Positions 1 through 10,718 are shown, counted from the stretch's first letter. The stretch: 28,654 nt of DNA from Clostridiales bacterium UBA7103 (GCA_002493305.1 DKYJ01000056.1:27598-56251), one strand, 5' to 3'. Numbers and translations: made by a program. Notes: generated by a model from the sequence alone, not told the origin.

Positions 1-76
1 TGGTGGACGATACAAGACTCGAACTTGTGACCTCCCGCACGTCAAGCGGATGCGCTACCAGCTGCGCCAATCGTCC
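1..76 (-). tRNA. tRNA-Val (anticodon GAC)
   Basis: Read on the minus strand this folds into a complete cloverleaf. The acceptor stem GGACGAT pairs with ATCGTCC. The anticodon stem TCCGC/GCGGG closes a seven-base loop TTGACGT with anticodon GAC. The T arm is ACAAG-TTCGAGT-CTTGT, followed by discriminator A and an encoded CCA at positions 3-1. It reads GUC/GUU valine codons. The CCA end coincides with the window edge, so further tRNAs may follow outside. Confidence 0.96.
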
Positions 77-89
77 ATCAGCGTTAGCT

Positions 90-118
90 ATATTACTCCA
101 AGTTCCGCTGTTTGTCAA
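90..118 (-). promoter_or_regulatory. sigma-A promoter of tRNA-Val
   Basis: On the minus strand TTGACA (118-113) and TAATAT (95-90) are separated by exactly 17 bp. The -10 box lies about 14 bp before the mature tRNA 5' end, which leaves a very short leader. Confidence 0.8.
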
Positions 119-154
119 GAGATTTTTTGCGTGTCAATATTAGTTTTATCATAC

Positions 155-190
155 AAAAGAAAAATGAACCCTCTTTTGAGGGTTCATTTT
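155..190 (-). terminator. intrinsic terminator after the zinc-ribbon gene
   Basis: A perfect 13-bp stem, AAAATGAACCCTC with GAGGGTTCATTTT, has a TTTT loop. On the minus strand it is followed by U-rich sequence and lies 18 bp past the stop of the zinc-ribbon protein. The A/T flanks would also let it work on the plus strand. Confidence 0.9.
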
Positions 191-208
191 TCTTTTGCCG
201 TACCGCGA

Positions 209-889
209 TCAGTTGCGGCAGTAGACAAAGAACTTTGTCTGTACGCCGAAAACCTCACAGGTGACAGTGCAGCCGCCGGAGTCCTTACCAGCCAGAATCT
301 CGATAATGCAGGAACCGTCGTCCTGAGGCTCGAGCTTAAGCATGGACTCATCATCGCAGCTCCAGTGGAAATCACTGGGCTGGGCAAGACCTACGGGAAA
401 AGTCGCCGCGGTGACCTGCATCTTAACCATGTCCGGATCGCTCAGCTTCAGCGTGGGAGAGTATTCCTTGTTTTCCTCAAAGCCCAGCTTCTTGGTGTAA
501 TAATAGCAGTCAACTCTCTCAATGGTGGGTGTGGGCGTGGGTGTGGGCGTGGGCGCCAGATCAATACTCGGCATAACATCTTCCGTTGCGGGGGGAGGGG
601 TGACCTTCGCATTGTTGGAAGGCCCGTCCGCACCGTTAAGGCTGGTGGATACCATGACTATAACCGCAAGGATAACCGCAACAACCAGTATCAAGCCGAA
701 AATCATCTGCCACTTGGTGTTAGTTTCGGCGCGTTCATATGAAGCCGTGCCCTTGACCGTGCTCGCGGTGGTGGCAGGGGTGCGCCCGCTCTGCGTAACT
801 CTCCGCGTCCCGCAGTTGGGGCAGCGGCTGCGCATCGAGGAATAAACTTCCCCGCAGCGGCGGCACTTGACTTCAGGAATCATGCTCAT
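209..889 (-). CDS. zinc-ribbon, single-TM, Ig-like extracytoplasmic protein
   Basis: The 226-residue product begins with a zinc ribbon (residues about 9-27, CRRC and CPNC) that would sit in the cytoplasm. One hydrophobic helix follows (about 61-82), then a low-complexity Thr-Pro repeat linker (about 112-122) encoded by a GT-rich repeat near 524-557. The C-terminal ~100 residues look like a bacterial Ig-like (BIG-type) beta domain outside the cell. The ATG at 889 is preceded by GGAGG with 7-nt spacing, and a consensus promoter lies just upstream. No enzymatic motif is visible; the role is unknown, possibly envelope sensing or binding. The gene is monocistronic. Confidence 0.85.
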   Translation of the reverse strand: MSMIPEVKCRRCGEVYSSMRSRCPNCGTRRVTQSGRTPATTASTVKGTASYERAETNTKWQMIFGLILVVAVILAVIVMVSTSLNGADGPSNNAKVTPPPATEDVMPSIDLAPTPTPTPTPTIERVDCYYYTKKLGFEENKEYSPTLKLSDPDMVKMQVTAATFPVGLAQPSDFHWSCDDESMLKLEPQDDGSCIIEILAGKDSGGCTVTCEVFGVQTKFFVYCRN

Positions 890-942
890 ACAAGTTCCTC
901 CATTCCAAAGTGAATAGAAAATGGGTATTAAACTGCTTCTAA

Positions 943-971
943 ATAATACACTTTCTTTTGCTTTTCGTCAA
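943..971 (-). promoter_or_regulatory. sigma-A promoter of the zinc-ribbon gene
   Basis: TTGACG (971-966) and TATTAT (948-943) on the minus strand with a 17-bp spacer. The start codon lies about 54 bp past the -10 box and is preceded by GGAGG. Confidence 0.8.
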
Positions 972-1397
972 GTCTTGCACTATGCAAAGCCCCGCATTTT
1001 GGGCGATTTTTGGCAGAAATTCCCCACTTTAGCGTCAAAATCCCCGTTTTTCATCTGCTTTGACCCTTTATTCGCGCCCGCTTTTAGAAAAACTCCGGGC
1101 ATTTTTGGTAAATTTGACGAGGGCCGAAAGCGTATATTTTACGAAAATGCGCTCCTTCCCCCACCTAAAGCCCCACTCCGGGGGGTAAAACCGGGTGGTT
1201 TCACCGGGGGCTTGACCCACCTGAGCGCATACGCGTAACCTCCCGGCAGCGTTGATAAAAACATGAAAACCGCAGCTGTGAATTGCTGGGCCACCGGGAA
1301 AGATATGTTTTTTAGAACCTGACAGATTTTCCCATTGATGTCTTTACAAAAGCGTAATAATGTAGTGAAATTTGACTGTTTTCAATGATATTTAACA
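972..1397. other. intergenic region with a GC-rich nested hairpin
   Basis: No credible gene. The notable element is 1168-1213, where AAGCCCC (1168-1174) pairs with GGGGCTT (1207-1213) around an inner hairpin (CCGGGTG...CACCGG, about 1191-1207). A second weaker pairing, TCCCGG near 1241 with CCGGGA near 1293, encloses CAGC/GCTG. Both lie upstream of the 1398 promoter, so they are not in that operon's transcript. They could be a palindromic repeat or an unannotated RNA. Confidence 0.45.
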
Positions 1398-1426
1398 TTG
1401 ACAATTTTTTCCCACGGGCGCATAAT
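1398..1426 (+). promoter_or_regulatory. sigma-A promoter of the dehydratase-like operon
   Basis: TTGACA (1398-1403) and CATAAT (1421-1426) are separated by exactly 17 bp, placing the transcript start near 1433. This excludes upstream in-frame starts for the first gene and supports ATG at 1470. Confidence 0.85.
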
Positions 1427-1469
1427 GAAAACAGGACACACGCAAATTTTTACGGAAAGAAGGGAAGCA

Positions 1470-2669
1470 ATGAGAGACTTGAAGCATATGATTTTCTTCG
1501 AGCAGCTTTTGCAGGAGGCGAACAATGCCCTCGTGCGGCAGGCCTGCGGGCAGGGGCAGCTGGCGCTGGCCTACAACTGCTCGTACATACCTGAGCCGCT
1601 GCTGGACGTGGAGGGCTGCTTCGCCCTGCGGCTGCGGGCGCCACACTGCACAAACCCGGACATGGCGACATATTACATGACCAACCGCTCATGCCCCTAT
1701 TCCAAGAGCATTTTGGAGCGCGCATTTGAAGGCGGGTATAATTTCATCGACGCGCTGCTGGGGCAGGAATGCTGCACCACCATGAACCGCACCGAGCAGT
1801 ATTTTGAATACTGCAAGCTTATCCCAAAGGAGAAGTTCTTCGTATCCTACATAGATATGCCGCTGAAAAAGGGTGAGTGGTATGACGGGTACTTTCTCCG
1901 CCAGATACAAAAGAAAATAACCGAGCCGCTGGAAAAAACATACGGGGTGGATTTCTCAGAGGAGAAGATACGTGCCGCCCTCGAGCGTCACAACGAGCTC
2001 TGCCGCATCATCACCGAGATAGGAGCTCTCCGCAGGCTTGATAACCCGCCCATCACCGGGTACGAGTTCCATGTTATCCAGCTTGTATCGCTGGTGTGCC
2101 CCAAGGCGCTCATCCTGCCCTATCTGCGCGAGACGATGGAGGAGCTGCGAAGCCGAGAGCCGGAGGAGAAGCCCACATACAGGGCCCGCGTCATGATAGC
2201 CGGCTCTGAGGTGGACGATCCTGAGTTTACAAAGCTGCTTGAGAGATGCGGCGCGTTGGTCGTGGCGGACAGATATTGCTTCGGCTCTCTACCCGGCAGG
2301 CAGGAGATAGTCATAAAAGAGGGCCAGAGCGCACTGGAAGCCATCGCGGAGTATTACCACGAGGCGAACCAGTGTCCCCGCTCTATGGGCAGCGAGAGCA
2401 TCAGGGAGCGCAAGCGCTTTATCTATGACATCGCCAAGGACTACAAGGCCGAGGGCGTCATCATTGAGAGCATGAAATTCTGCGAGTACTGGGGCTATGA
2501 GCGGGCACAGGCCGCCCAGTGGCTGACAGACGGCTTTTCTCTGCCGGGTACCATACCCGTCTGCCAGATAGAGAAGGACTACTCCAACGCCGCCACCGGC
2601 CAGCTCCGTACGAGATTTCAGGCTTTTGTTGAATCGCTTGAGATAAAGCGTATCCAGGCGGAAAGGTGA
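1470..2669 (+). CDS. 2-hydroxyacyl-CoA dehydratase/benzoyl-CoA reductase family subunit (HgdB-like)
   Basis: A 399-residue protein with the full-length architecture of the HgdB/FldC/BcrB-type family, whose members bind a [4Fe-4S] cluster for radical dehydration or reduction of acyl-CoA. Visible family landmarks are C75 (SCPYSKS), C101/C102 (ECCTTMNR, in the place of the usual TCD), ITGYE near 195-199, RVMIAGS near 240-246, C338 (KFCEYW) and the C-terminal QLRTRFQAFVESL. Three cluster-ligand positions are therefore intact. The start is ATG 1470, preceded by GAAGGGA and downstream of the promoter. It is first in a four-gene operon with a second, larger paralogue. No HgdC-type activator, CoA-transferase or acyl-CoA dehydrogenase is nearby, so the substrate cannot be assigned. 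Electron supply must come from elsewhere or differ from the classic system. Confidence 0.85.
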   Translation: MRDLKHMIFFEQLLQEANNALVRQACGQGQLALAYNCSYIPEPLLDVEGCFALRLRAPHCTNPDMATYYMTNRSCPYSKSILERAFEGGYNFIDALLGQECCTTMNRTEQYFEYCKLIPKEKFFVSYIDMPLKKGEWYDGYFLRQIQKKITEPLEKTYGVDFSEEKIRAALERHNELCRIITEIGALRRLDNPPITGYEFHVIQLVSLVCPKALILPYLRETMEELRSREPEEKPTYRARVMIAGSEVDDPEFTKLLERCGALVVADRYCFGSLPGRQEIVIKEGQSALEAIAEYYHEANQCPRSMGSESIRERKRFIYDIAKDYKAEGVIIESMKFCEYWGYERAQAAQWLTDGFSLPGTIPVCQIEKDYSNAATGQLRTRFQAFVESLEIKRIQAER

Positions 2670-2679
2670 GGTGAAGGAT

Positions 2680-4290
2680 ATGTGGAAAAGAAAAATCAGC
2701 CTTAAGCAGCAGTATGGTTCGCTAAAGCATTTTCTCAAGGGCGATGAGCCCTGCCATTACATCGGCCAGCGCTACATAGAGGGCACAAATATCCTCGCCC
2801 GCAGGGAGTGGCGCGGAGTTAAGGACACGGGTCTTGCCTTTGGCTACTGGCTCTTGACCTGGGTCAAGATGGGCAGCCTTGTCGCGCGCGATCCCGTGCG
2901 TATACTCAAGGCCTTTTGGAACTACCGCTGGCTCAGCGCGTATCTTGTCTCTCCGGCTATGATCGACAGATGGATCGAGGGCGACAGAGGTATAACGCTC
3001 AAGGCAGACCTTATGGTCGTTGACTGCATGATCTCCGACTCGGTGCAGACTCTGTGGGAGTCCCTTCGGGCCGACAGGAAGCTGGGCGAGACAAAATGGT
3101 CTGACGATACGGTCGCCTTTGATTACACCCTGCCGAAGCACCTTATCTTCGGCTTCCCCGGAAAATACGCCATCAATATGCAGCAGCACGCCGCTTTCAT
3201 GGTGCCGCTGATGCGTAAGGAGCTGGGCTCATACTATGTCGATCAGGCCATCAGCGTGGGAATTCCCGGCGACATGTGCACTTTGCCTCTGGTAGAGACC
3301 GGCGTCGCCATGGATCAGGAGTATCCCGACATCGGCAATTTCTGGATGACCTCCAACAACCCCTGCGATGCGAACATGATGGACAACAACGCCATGTACC
3401 GTGAGCTGAGCGCCAACGGCAAAAAGGCCGTGCACCCCTTTACCTCACCACTTATGTACGACGACCCCACTACTAAGGAGCTGGGTGTGCACGAGGTGGA
3501 GGAGGCCATAAAATTCATGGAGGAGCAGTTCGGCCAGAAAATGGACTGGGAGGCCCTCAAAAAGCACCTCAGCGCCACGAACAAGTTCAATCAGGAGGAG
3601 ATAGAGCGCTGGGATATCTATGCCACCACCAACAGCGGCGTTCTCAATCCCGTTTGCATGGCCATGTGGAGAATTTATTTCTACCAGCAGGGTGCCACAA
3701 AGTATTTCGCGCAGGCTTCCGAGAAGGTAAATAAGCTCTTTTATGAGGCTGTCGAGCAAAAGCTCAACACCTTCCCCAGAGCCCGCCATAGGGCGATAGC
3801 CTGGAGCTGTGGCTCTACCTACTACTGCTACGCGAGCCTCTGGCTGTATAACGCCTGGGGCATACTCTGCGTCAATAATATGGACTCGCTCACCGGACAC
3901 AACCTCATTGACCTTGACGATAAGGAGACCATGCTTGAGGACATTGCCGACTGGTATTCCCACACGCCCATGCGCACCCATACAGTAGGCGGCAACCGCC
4001 ATCTGATGCAGATGTGGGAGACGGCGGAGAAATTCAACTGCGACACTATCATCATGTATGACGATGTAGGCTGTAAGGGCATGGCCGGCGCTCAGGGGCT
4101 TATCGAGGAGGAGATGAACAGGCACCGCGACCGCTTCAACATCATCTGGATGCCTCACTCTCTGATGGATCCCCGCATTGTGCCCAACGCCGAGGCGCGC
4201 AGAGCCGTAAACGAGTATATGTTCAATGTGCTCCACGAGGAGCCGCTTGACCCCACGCTGGTGGATTTCGACGATACCATGGGTTGGTAA
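2680..4290 (+). CDS. large 2-hydroxyacyl-CoA dehydratase-family partner subunit
   Basis: A 536-residue protein related to the D-component family but longer than the roughly 480-residue HgdA-type subunits. Candidate cluster cysteines are C200 (PGDMC), C229 (NNPCDANM) and C465 (DDVGCKGM), spaced as in the family. An N-terminal extension contains aromatic/hydrophobic stretches (about 51-69 and 77-91) that could contact the membrane. ATG 2680 has GAGGTGA five bases upstream; an in-frame GTG at 2671 is the alternative. It lies 10 bp after its partner, consistent with a heterodimer. Without an activator gene nearby, its reaction is unassigned; dehydratase and reductase roles are both possible. Confidence 0.8.
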   Translation: MWKRKISLKQQYGSLKHFLKGDEPCHYIGQRYIEGTNILARREWRGVKDTGLAFGYWLLTWVKMGSLVARDPVRILKAFWNYRWLSAYLVSPAMIDRWIEGDRGITLKADLMVVDCMISDSVQTLWESLRADRKLGETKWSDDTVAFDYTLPKHLIFGFPGKYAINMQQHAAFMVPLMRKELGSYYVDQAISVGIPGDMCTLPLVETGVAMDQEYPDIGNFWMTSNNPCDANMMDNNAMYRELSANGKKAVHPFTSPLMYDDPTTKELGVHEVEEAIKFMEEQFGQKMDWEALKKHLSATNKFNQEEIERWDIYATTNSGVLNPVCMAMWRIYFYQQGATKYFAQASEKVNKLFYEAVEQKLNTFPRARHRAIAWSCGSTYYCYASLWLYNAWGILCVNNMDSLTGHNLIDLDDKETMLEDIADWYSHTPMRTHTVGGNRHLMQMWETAEKFNCDTIIMYDDVGCKGMAGAQGLIEEEMNRHRDRFNIIWMPHSLMDPRIVPNAEARRAVNEYMFNVLHEEPLDPTLVDFDDTMGW

Positions 4291-4305
4291 GAAAGGGAGG
4301 CCGGA

Positions 4306-4464
4306 ATGAAAATTATAGGCAAAACTCTGGCGATCACCGCCGCCGCTGTGGGCGGGCTGTTCGCCGTATACTATTTTAATCTGGATATGAAGCTGATGAA
4401 GTATGTCATTCTCCCGTTTCTTGATAAGCACCACGATTCCGTCAAGCGGGAGCATCTGATTTAA
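4306..4464 (+). CDS. 52-residue single-TM small protein
   Basis: A small ORF with a strong ribosome site (AAAGGGAGG, 5-nt spacing), starting 15 bp after the large dehydratase-like subunit. The product has a short basic N-terminus, a hydrophobic helix at about residues 7-25, a second hydrophobic stretch near 33-39 and a charged tail. The stop at 4462-4464 runs directly into the ribosome site of the next gene, so it is clearly part of the operon. It may anchor the enzyme pair to the membrane (inference). I recognise no family. Confidence 0.75.
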   Translation: MKIIGKTLAITAAAVGGLFAVYYFNLDMKLMKYVILPFLDKHHDSVKREHLI

Positions 4465-4476
4465 GGAGGGCGGAAT

Positions 4477-4743
4477 ATGCAGGTAAATCCCAATATCGTT
4501 CCCCGTGCTCTGACGGAGGAGGAGAAGGCGCTGCGGCAGCAGGACGTATACGACAGCTTTGCGACCTACCTCTGCTTCTGCCCCAAATGCGGCTATGTGG
4601 ATAAGACCAACATGTACCTCATGCGGGCCGAATCCAGAGTGAAAAAGCTGCTTGAGGACGGGCAGACCTGCCCCAGCTGCGGCGCGAAAGCGTGGGAGCT
4701 GGGCTACCCCCAAAACAGCAAAACCGGCTTCGTAAGACGCTGA
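4477..4743 (+). CDS. small four-cysteine ribbon protein
   Basis: An 88-residue soluble protein with two CxxC knuckles, CPKC (about residues 35-38) and CPSC (about 65-68), separated by a helix rich in charged residues. This is a zinc-ribbon or rubredoxin-like arrangement that could bind Zn or Fe. The ribosome site AAGGAGGG lies 6-7 nt before ATG 4477 and overlaps the stop of the preceding gene. As the last gene before the terminator, it may be an assembly or electron-transfer accessory of the dehydratase-like pair. That is inferred only from position and cysteines. Confidence 0.75.
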   Translation: MQVNPNIVPRALTEEEKALRQQDVYDSFATYLCFCPKCGYVDKTNMYLMRAESRVKKLLEDGQTCPSCGAKAWELGYPQNSKTGFVRR

Positions 4744-4765
4744 ATTAAATAGCGAAATAGAGATA

Positions 4766-4806
4766 AGAGGCTGCAGCAAACCGAAAAGGTTGCTACAGCC
4801 TCTTTT
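4766..4806 (+). terminator. intrinsic terminator of the dehydratase-like operon
   Basis: The stem AGAGGCTG-AGCAA-CC / GG-TTGCT-CAGCCTCT, with one mismatch and one bulge, closes a GAAAA-type loop and ends in TTTT. It lies 22 bp after the last stop codon. Confidence 0.88.
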
Positions 4807-4840
4807 GCGTAAATGGCAGATATATAAATCAACAGTAGGG

Positions 4841-4874
4841 TAAAACAAATCATATCGCAGATATATCATTTGTT
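4841..4874 (-). terminator. probable terminator of the ABC exporter operon
   Basis: On the minus strand AACAAATGATAT pairs with ATATGATTTGTT (11 of 12) and runs into TTTT. A second perfect 10-bp stem, TTGGGATAAG/CTTATCCCAA (4893-4902 and 4915-4924), overlaps the ABC gene's stop codon and may assist or protect the 3' end. The main stem is AT-rich, so efficiency is uncertain. Confidence 0.55.
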
Positions 4875-4915
4875 CCAAAGGAACGGATTTCATTGGGATA
4901 AGTGGCTGCGGCCTC

Positions 4916-6717
4916 TTATCCCAATATACTTTGCACTGATTCCTCGGCAAACTGCCGGGTGTAGAGCCGGTAATACTGCCCGCGGGCGGCCATAAGCTCC
5001 TCGTGCTTTCCACGCTCGACAATTTTTCCATCGTTGACGACGAGGATAATATCGGCATTGCGCACGGTGGAGAGCCGGTGGGCGATGACGATCGAGGTGC
5101 GCCCGCGAATGACCTTGTCTATGGCGGACTGTATTTTCTGTTCGGTGATGGTGTCTACCGAGGCGGTGGCTTCGTCCAGTACAAGGATCTTGGGCTTTGA
5201 TAGTATTGCCCGGGCAAAGGATATAAGCTGTTTTTCGCCGGTGGAGAGCATATCCCCGCCCTCACCGACATCGGTATCAAGGCCGTTTTCGAGCCTGTCC
5301 ACCACATCTCTTGCCGACACAAGCTCCAAGGCAGCGTCGATCTCGGCGTCGGTAGCGTCAGGGTTTGCGTAGAGCAGGTTCTGCCGCACCGTGCCGGAGA
5401 ATAGCTGCGGCGTTTGCAGCACATAGCCGATGCCGGAGTGCAGCCAGAGCTGGGAACGCTCACGCAGGTCGCGCCCGTCCACCAGCACCGCGCCGGAGCT
5501 GGGCTCATAGAAGCGGCAGACCAGATTCACAAGCGTGGATTTGCCCGCCCCTGTTTCGCCCACGATGGCCACATTTGTGCCAAAGGGGATATTGAGGTCA
5601 AAATGCTCTAAAATATACTCGTCCCCGTCGGGGTACTTGAAGCTCACATCGCGAAACTCGATATCGCCCCGGAGCTCCTCCCAGTTTTCGCGCTTCGGCT
5701 CGAAGCAGTCGCCATAACGGTTTATGACAGCTTCCGTGTCCGTAACGTCGGACGGGGTCTCCAGCAGCTTTGAATAGCGCTCGATATTGACTTGAGTTGT
5801 GATAAGGCTTGAAATCGCGTCCACTACCCAGCGCACGGGCTCCATCATGCCCATGGCATAGGACATGAACATGGAGAAGGTGCCCACCTGATGCTCGGCG
5901 AGAACGCCGCCGCGCCACAGAACTATGGCGAGGGCAAGCGAGGAGGCAAGGTGCATCGTCGCTGCGAACGCGCCCTGAAAATGAGCGGCCTTTACGACCT
6001 TGCCGCGGTACTGCTCCGTTTCGGCGGTAAATTCCTTTTCCACCGTCTCCTCGATCACCAGTGACTTTATGGTCTTGGCACCGGTTATGCCCTGATTGAA
6101 ATTGCCGGTTATGCGGGAGTTTATCTCACGCACCTGCCGGTTGACGCGGATGAGCTTGCCCTGAAACAGGGAAAACAGCGCCACGATGAGCGGAATGATA
6201 AGTGTTATCGGCAGGGCGAGGGAGGCGTTTATGCTGAACATGACCACCACCGCGCCGATGATGAAGCTGAAATTCCATACGGTGTCCATAAGCGTCCATG
6301 ACACCAGCGAGCCGATGCGGGAGGTATCGCTTATCACGCGCGCGTGGATATAGCCCACGCTGTTTTGATTGAAGTAGGAAAAGGACAGGGTCTGAAGATG
6401 CGAAAAGGCGGCATTTCGCATATCCATATCCACGCCGACCTCCACCTTCATCGCCCGCATACAGCAGAGGTAATTCGCCCCGGCGGTGAGCAGAATGGTC
6501 AGCAGGTACACGCCGACGAACACCGGCAGGGAAGCAAGGCTGCCGCCGCCGATAAAGGTATCCAGAGCGTAGCGCTGGAAAAGCGGCGTGAATATATCCA
6601 TGCAGCTGCCGATAAGCCCGCAGATGACCATGACCACAAGCTCAATGCGGTATTTCTTCAAAAACGGCCGCAGTTTGCCCACACCGAAGAAAGGCAGGCT
6701 TTTATGTTCGCTTTTTT

Positions 6718-6721
<4 letters not shown>
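4916..6721 (-). CDS. ABC exporter subunit B (TMD-NBD) with intact catalytic glutamate
   Basis: A 601-residue half-transporter: six-helix ABC transmembrane domain (about 20-310), then an ATPase domain with Walker A GETGAGKST (388-396), Walker B ILVLDEA ending in the catalytic Glu, and H-loop His548. The signature is LSTGEKQ, a divergent form. Its partner has LSGGQ but an Asp in place of the Walker B Glu. The two thus form a heterodimer with one consensus and one degenerate ATP site, as in BmrCD and TM287/288. Its ATG overlaps the partner's stop (ATGA). The substrate is not predictable; such pairs often export drugs, lipids or peptides. Confidence 0.93.
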
Positions 6722-8544
<1,823 letters not shown>

Positions 8545-8575
8545 GCGCGTGTCTCCTTGAAAGAATCTGCGCACG

Positions 8576-8604
8576 AGTATAGCACAGCCGGTGCGAACTG
8601 TCAA
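8576..8604 (-). promoter_or_regulatory. extended sigma-A promoter of the ABC exporter operon
   Basis: TTGACA (8604-8599), 17-bp spacer, TATACT (8581-8576), with an extended TGC immediately before the -10. The -35 box overlaps the feoB stop codon, so the exporter is transcribed independently of feoAB even though it follows closely. Confidence 0.88.
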
Positions 8605-10718
8605 AAAAGTCTCGCGAGAGCGGCGATGAGCGAGCAGCAGACAAAGCCGGCTGCAGTGGGCAAAAGCGCGGCGATAAGAGTCCATTTCAGGCTGCCGGTC
8701 TCCTTCTTCACGGTCAAAAGTGTGGTGGAGCAGGGCCAGTGCATCACGGTGAAGACCAGCATACACAGCGCCGTCACCCATGACCAGCCGTTTTGCAGCA
8801 GCAGCGCCTTGACGGCGGCAAGCTCCCCAAGCTCCGCGAGACTGCCGCCGGAGGTATAGATCATGATGATGATCGGGAAAACTATCTCATTTGCGGGAAA
8901 GCCCAGAATAAAAGCCAGCAGTATCACCCCGTCCAGCCCCATAAAGCGCCCCAAGGGGTCGAGAAAGGAAGAGAGCAGGGAGATGAGGCTCTGCCCGCCC
9001 ACGCTCACATTCGCGCAGACCCACAGCAGCGCCCCGGCGGGCGCGGCCACTGCCGCCGCTCTGCCCAGAACGAAGAGCGTCCTGTCAAAAACGGAGCTTA
9101 TAATGACCCGGCCGATCTGCGGCTTGCGGTAGGGCGGCAGCTCCAAAACAAAGGAGGAGGGGCTGCCCTTTAAAAGCGTCGCGGAGAGCAGGCGCGTTGC
9201 CAAAAGGCTCGCCGCTATGCTGAAGGCGATAAGCCCGGTCAGCCCCAGGGCGGAGAGTATCCCCGCGCCGCCGCCCACCGCAGAACCTATAAAGAACATC
9301 GTCAGCAGGGAGATTAGCGTGGGAAAGCGCCCGTTGCAGGGGACAAAGGCGTTTGTCAGCACCGCGAGCAGCCGCTCTCGCTCCGAGTCGATGATCCGGC
9401 AGCCCACCACCCCCGCCGCGTTGCAGCCAAAGCCCATACACATGGTCAAGGCCTGCTTGCCGCAGGCATGACAGCGTTTGAAGGGGCTGTCAAGATTATA
9501 GGCTATGCGCGGCAGGTAGCCCGAGTCCTCCAAAAGCGTGAACAGGGGGAAGAATATCGCCATGGGCGGCAGCATCACCGACACCACCCATGCCAGCACA
9601 CGATATGACCCGTCTACAACCAGCCCCCGCAGCCATTCCGGGGCCGAGAGCGCCGCAAAAAGCCGGTTTAAGGGCGCTTCGAGGCCGAAAAGCAGCCCAG
9701 AGAGCCACTGAGAGGGGTAATTTGCCCCGACAAGGCTTATGTAGAACACCAGCGCCAGCAGCAAAAGCATCAGCGGATAGCCCAGCCACCGCCCTGTGAG
9801 CAGCTTATCGAGCCGCCGGTCAAAATCCCCGTAGCGCCGCCGGTCAAGGCGCACCGCGCCGGCGCACACCGCCGCCCCCTCGCGCACCGAGGCGGCGGTG
9901 AAAATATCCTCCAGCTCGTCGCCGCCTATCCCATTTTCCTCGAGTCGCGCCCGCTCCTGCGCGGCAAGGGGGAGAATCTGCCCGAGCTTGCGGCCGCTTG
10001 CCTCATCGCAGCGGGCGATGAGCGTTTCATCGCCCTCAATAAGCCGCAGGCATAGCCAGCGCGGGTCAATGCCATCCGGACAGAAAGTCTCAATTTCCGG
10101 CAGCAGGGCGGAAACGGCGTCCTCAACGGGTTGAGGATATGTAAGGCGGCGGGGCGGGGGAGCGGGCGAGTCCAGCAGTTCATCAAGCGCCGATAAAAGC
10201 GCCCTGCGCCCTGCACGCTCCCGGGCGGATATCCCGATGACGGGCACGCCCAGCCGCCGGGATATGAGCGGCAGGTCGAGGCTTATGCCCTTGCGCTTCG
10301 CCTCGTCCATAAGATTGACGCACACAAGCGCACGGCCGCTTATCTCCAGCGTTTGCAGCACGAGGTTCATGTTCCGCTCAAGACAGGTCGCGTCGCACAC
10401 CAGCACTACGGCCTGCGCCCCACCGAAACAGATGAAATCCCGCGCAAGCTTCTCCTCGGCGGAGTGCGCCATTAGAGAGTATGTGCCGGGCAGGTCAACG
10501 AAGGTATAATCCCGCCGTGGGCCGGAGCAGAAGCCCCAGGCATTGGAGACGGTCTTGCCCGCCCAGTTGCCCGTGTGCTGGTGCATATTCGTCAGGGCGT
10601 TGAACACCGTGCTCTTGCCCACATTTGGATTTCCCGCCAGCGCCACGGTTACGCCCTGCGTCCCGCCGCGAAAGTCAGCGGCGGCCTTTCTGCCTGTTGA
10701 ACTGCCAGTCAGCCCCAT
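8601..10718 (-). CDS. feoB: ferrous iron transport protein B
   Basis: A 705-residue GTPase-coupled inner-membrane Fe(II) transporter. The G domain shows G1 GNPNVGKST (29-37), G3 DLPGTYS, G4 NLMD and G5 SARE. The membrane domain follows, with two Gate regions and the conserved CMGFGCNAAGV and NAFVPCNGRFPT segments. I chose ATG 10718, preceded by GGGAGG at 6 nt, over an ATG at 10745 that lacks a site. It lies 44 bp after feoA in the same operon. The length is typical of the family. Confidence 0.96.
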   Translation of the reverse strand: MGLTGSSTGRKAAADFRGGTQGVTVALAGNPNVGKSTVFNALTNMHQHTGNWAGKTVSNAWGFCSGPRRDYTFVDLPGTYSLMAHSAEEKLARDFICFGGAQAVVLVCDATCLERNMNLVLQTLEISGRALVCVNLMDEAKRKGISLDLPLISRRLGVPVIGISARERAGRRALLSALDELLDSPAPPPRRLTYPQPVEDAVSALLPEIETFCPDGIDPRWLCLRLIEGDETLIARCDEASGRKLGQILPLAAQERARLEENGIGGDELEDIFTAASVREGAAVCAGAVRLDRRRYGDFDRRLDKLLTGRWLGYPLMLLLLALVFYISLVGANYPSQWLSGLLFGLEAPLNRLFAALSAPEWLRGLVVDGSYRVLAWVVSVMLPPMAIFFPLFTLLEDSGYLPRIAYNLDSPFKRCHACGKQALTMCMGFGCNAAGVVGCRIIDSERERLLAVLTNAFVPCNGRFPTLISLLTMFFIGSAVGGGAGILSALGLTGLIAFSIAASLLATRLLSATLLKGSPSSFVLELPPYRKPQIGRVIISSVFDRTLFVLGRAAAVAAPAGALLWVCANVSVGGQSLISLLSSFLDPLGRFMGLDGVILLAFILGFPANEIVFPIIIMIYTSGGSLAELGELAAVKALLLQNGWSWVTALCMLVFTVMHWPCSTTLLTVKKETGSLKWTLIAALLPTAAGFVCCSLIAALARLF

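Noticed and set aside
50..742. Plus-strand open frame of 230 codons
   Set aside because: It overlaps tRNA-Val and is antisense to the zinc-ribbon gene, which has a promoter, ribosome site and domain structure.
921..1238. Plus-strand open frame in the 972-1397 gap
   Set aside because: No ribosome site, composition unlike a protein, and it spans the nested hairpin.
1240..1310. Possible cobalamin-type riboswitch from a GCCACCGGGA motif
   Set aside because: The B12-box context and other conserved elements are absent, and the segment lies upstream of the operon's promoter.
3445..5058. Long minus-strand open frame of 537 codons
   Set aside because: It is antisense to the large dehydratase-like subunit and crosses two small genes and a terminator; the protein is low in recognisable motifs and the plus strand has clear homology.
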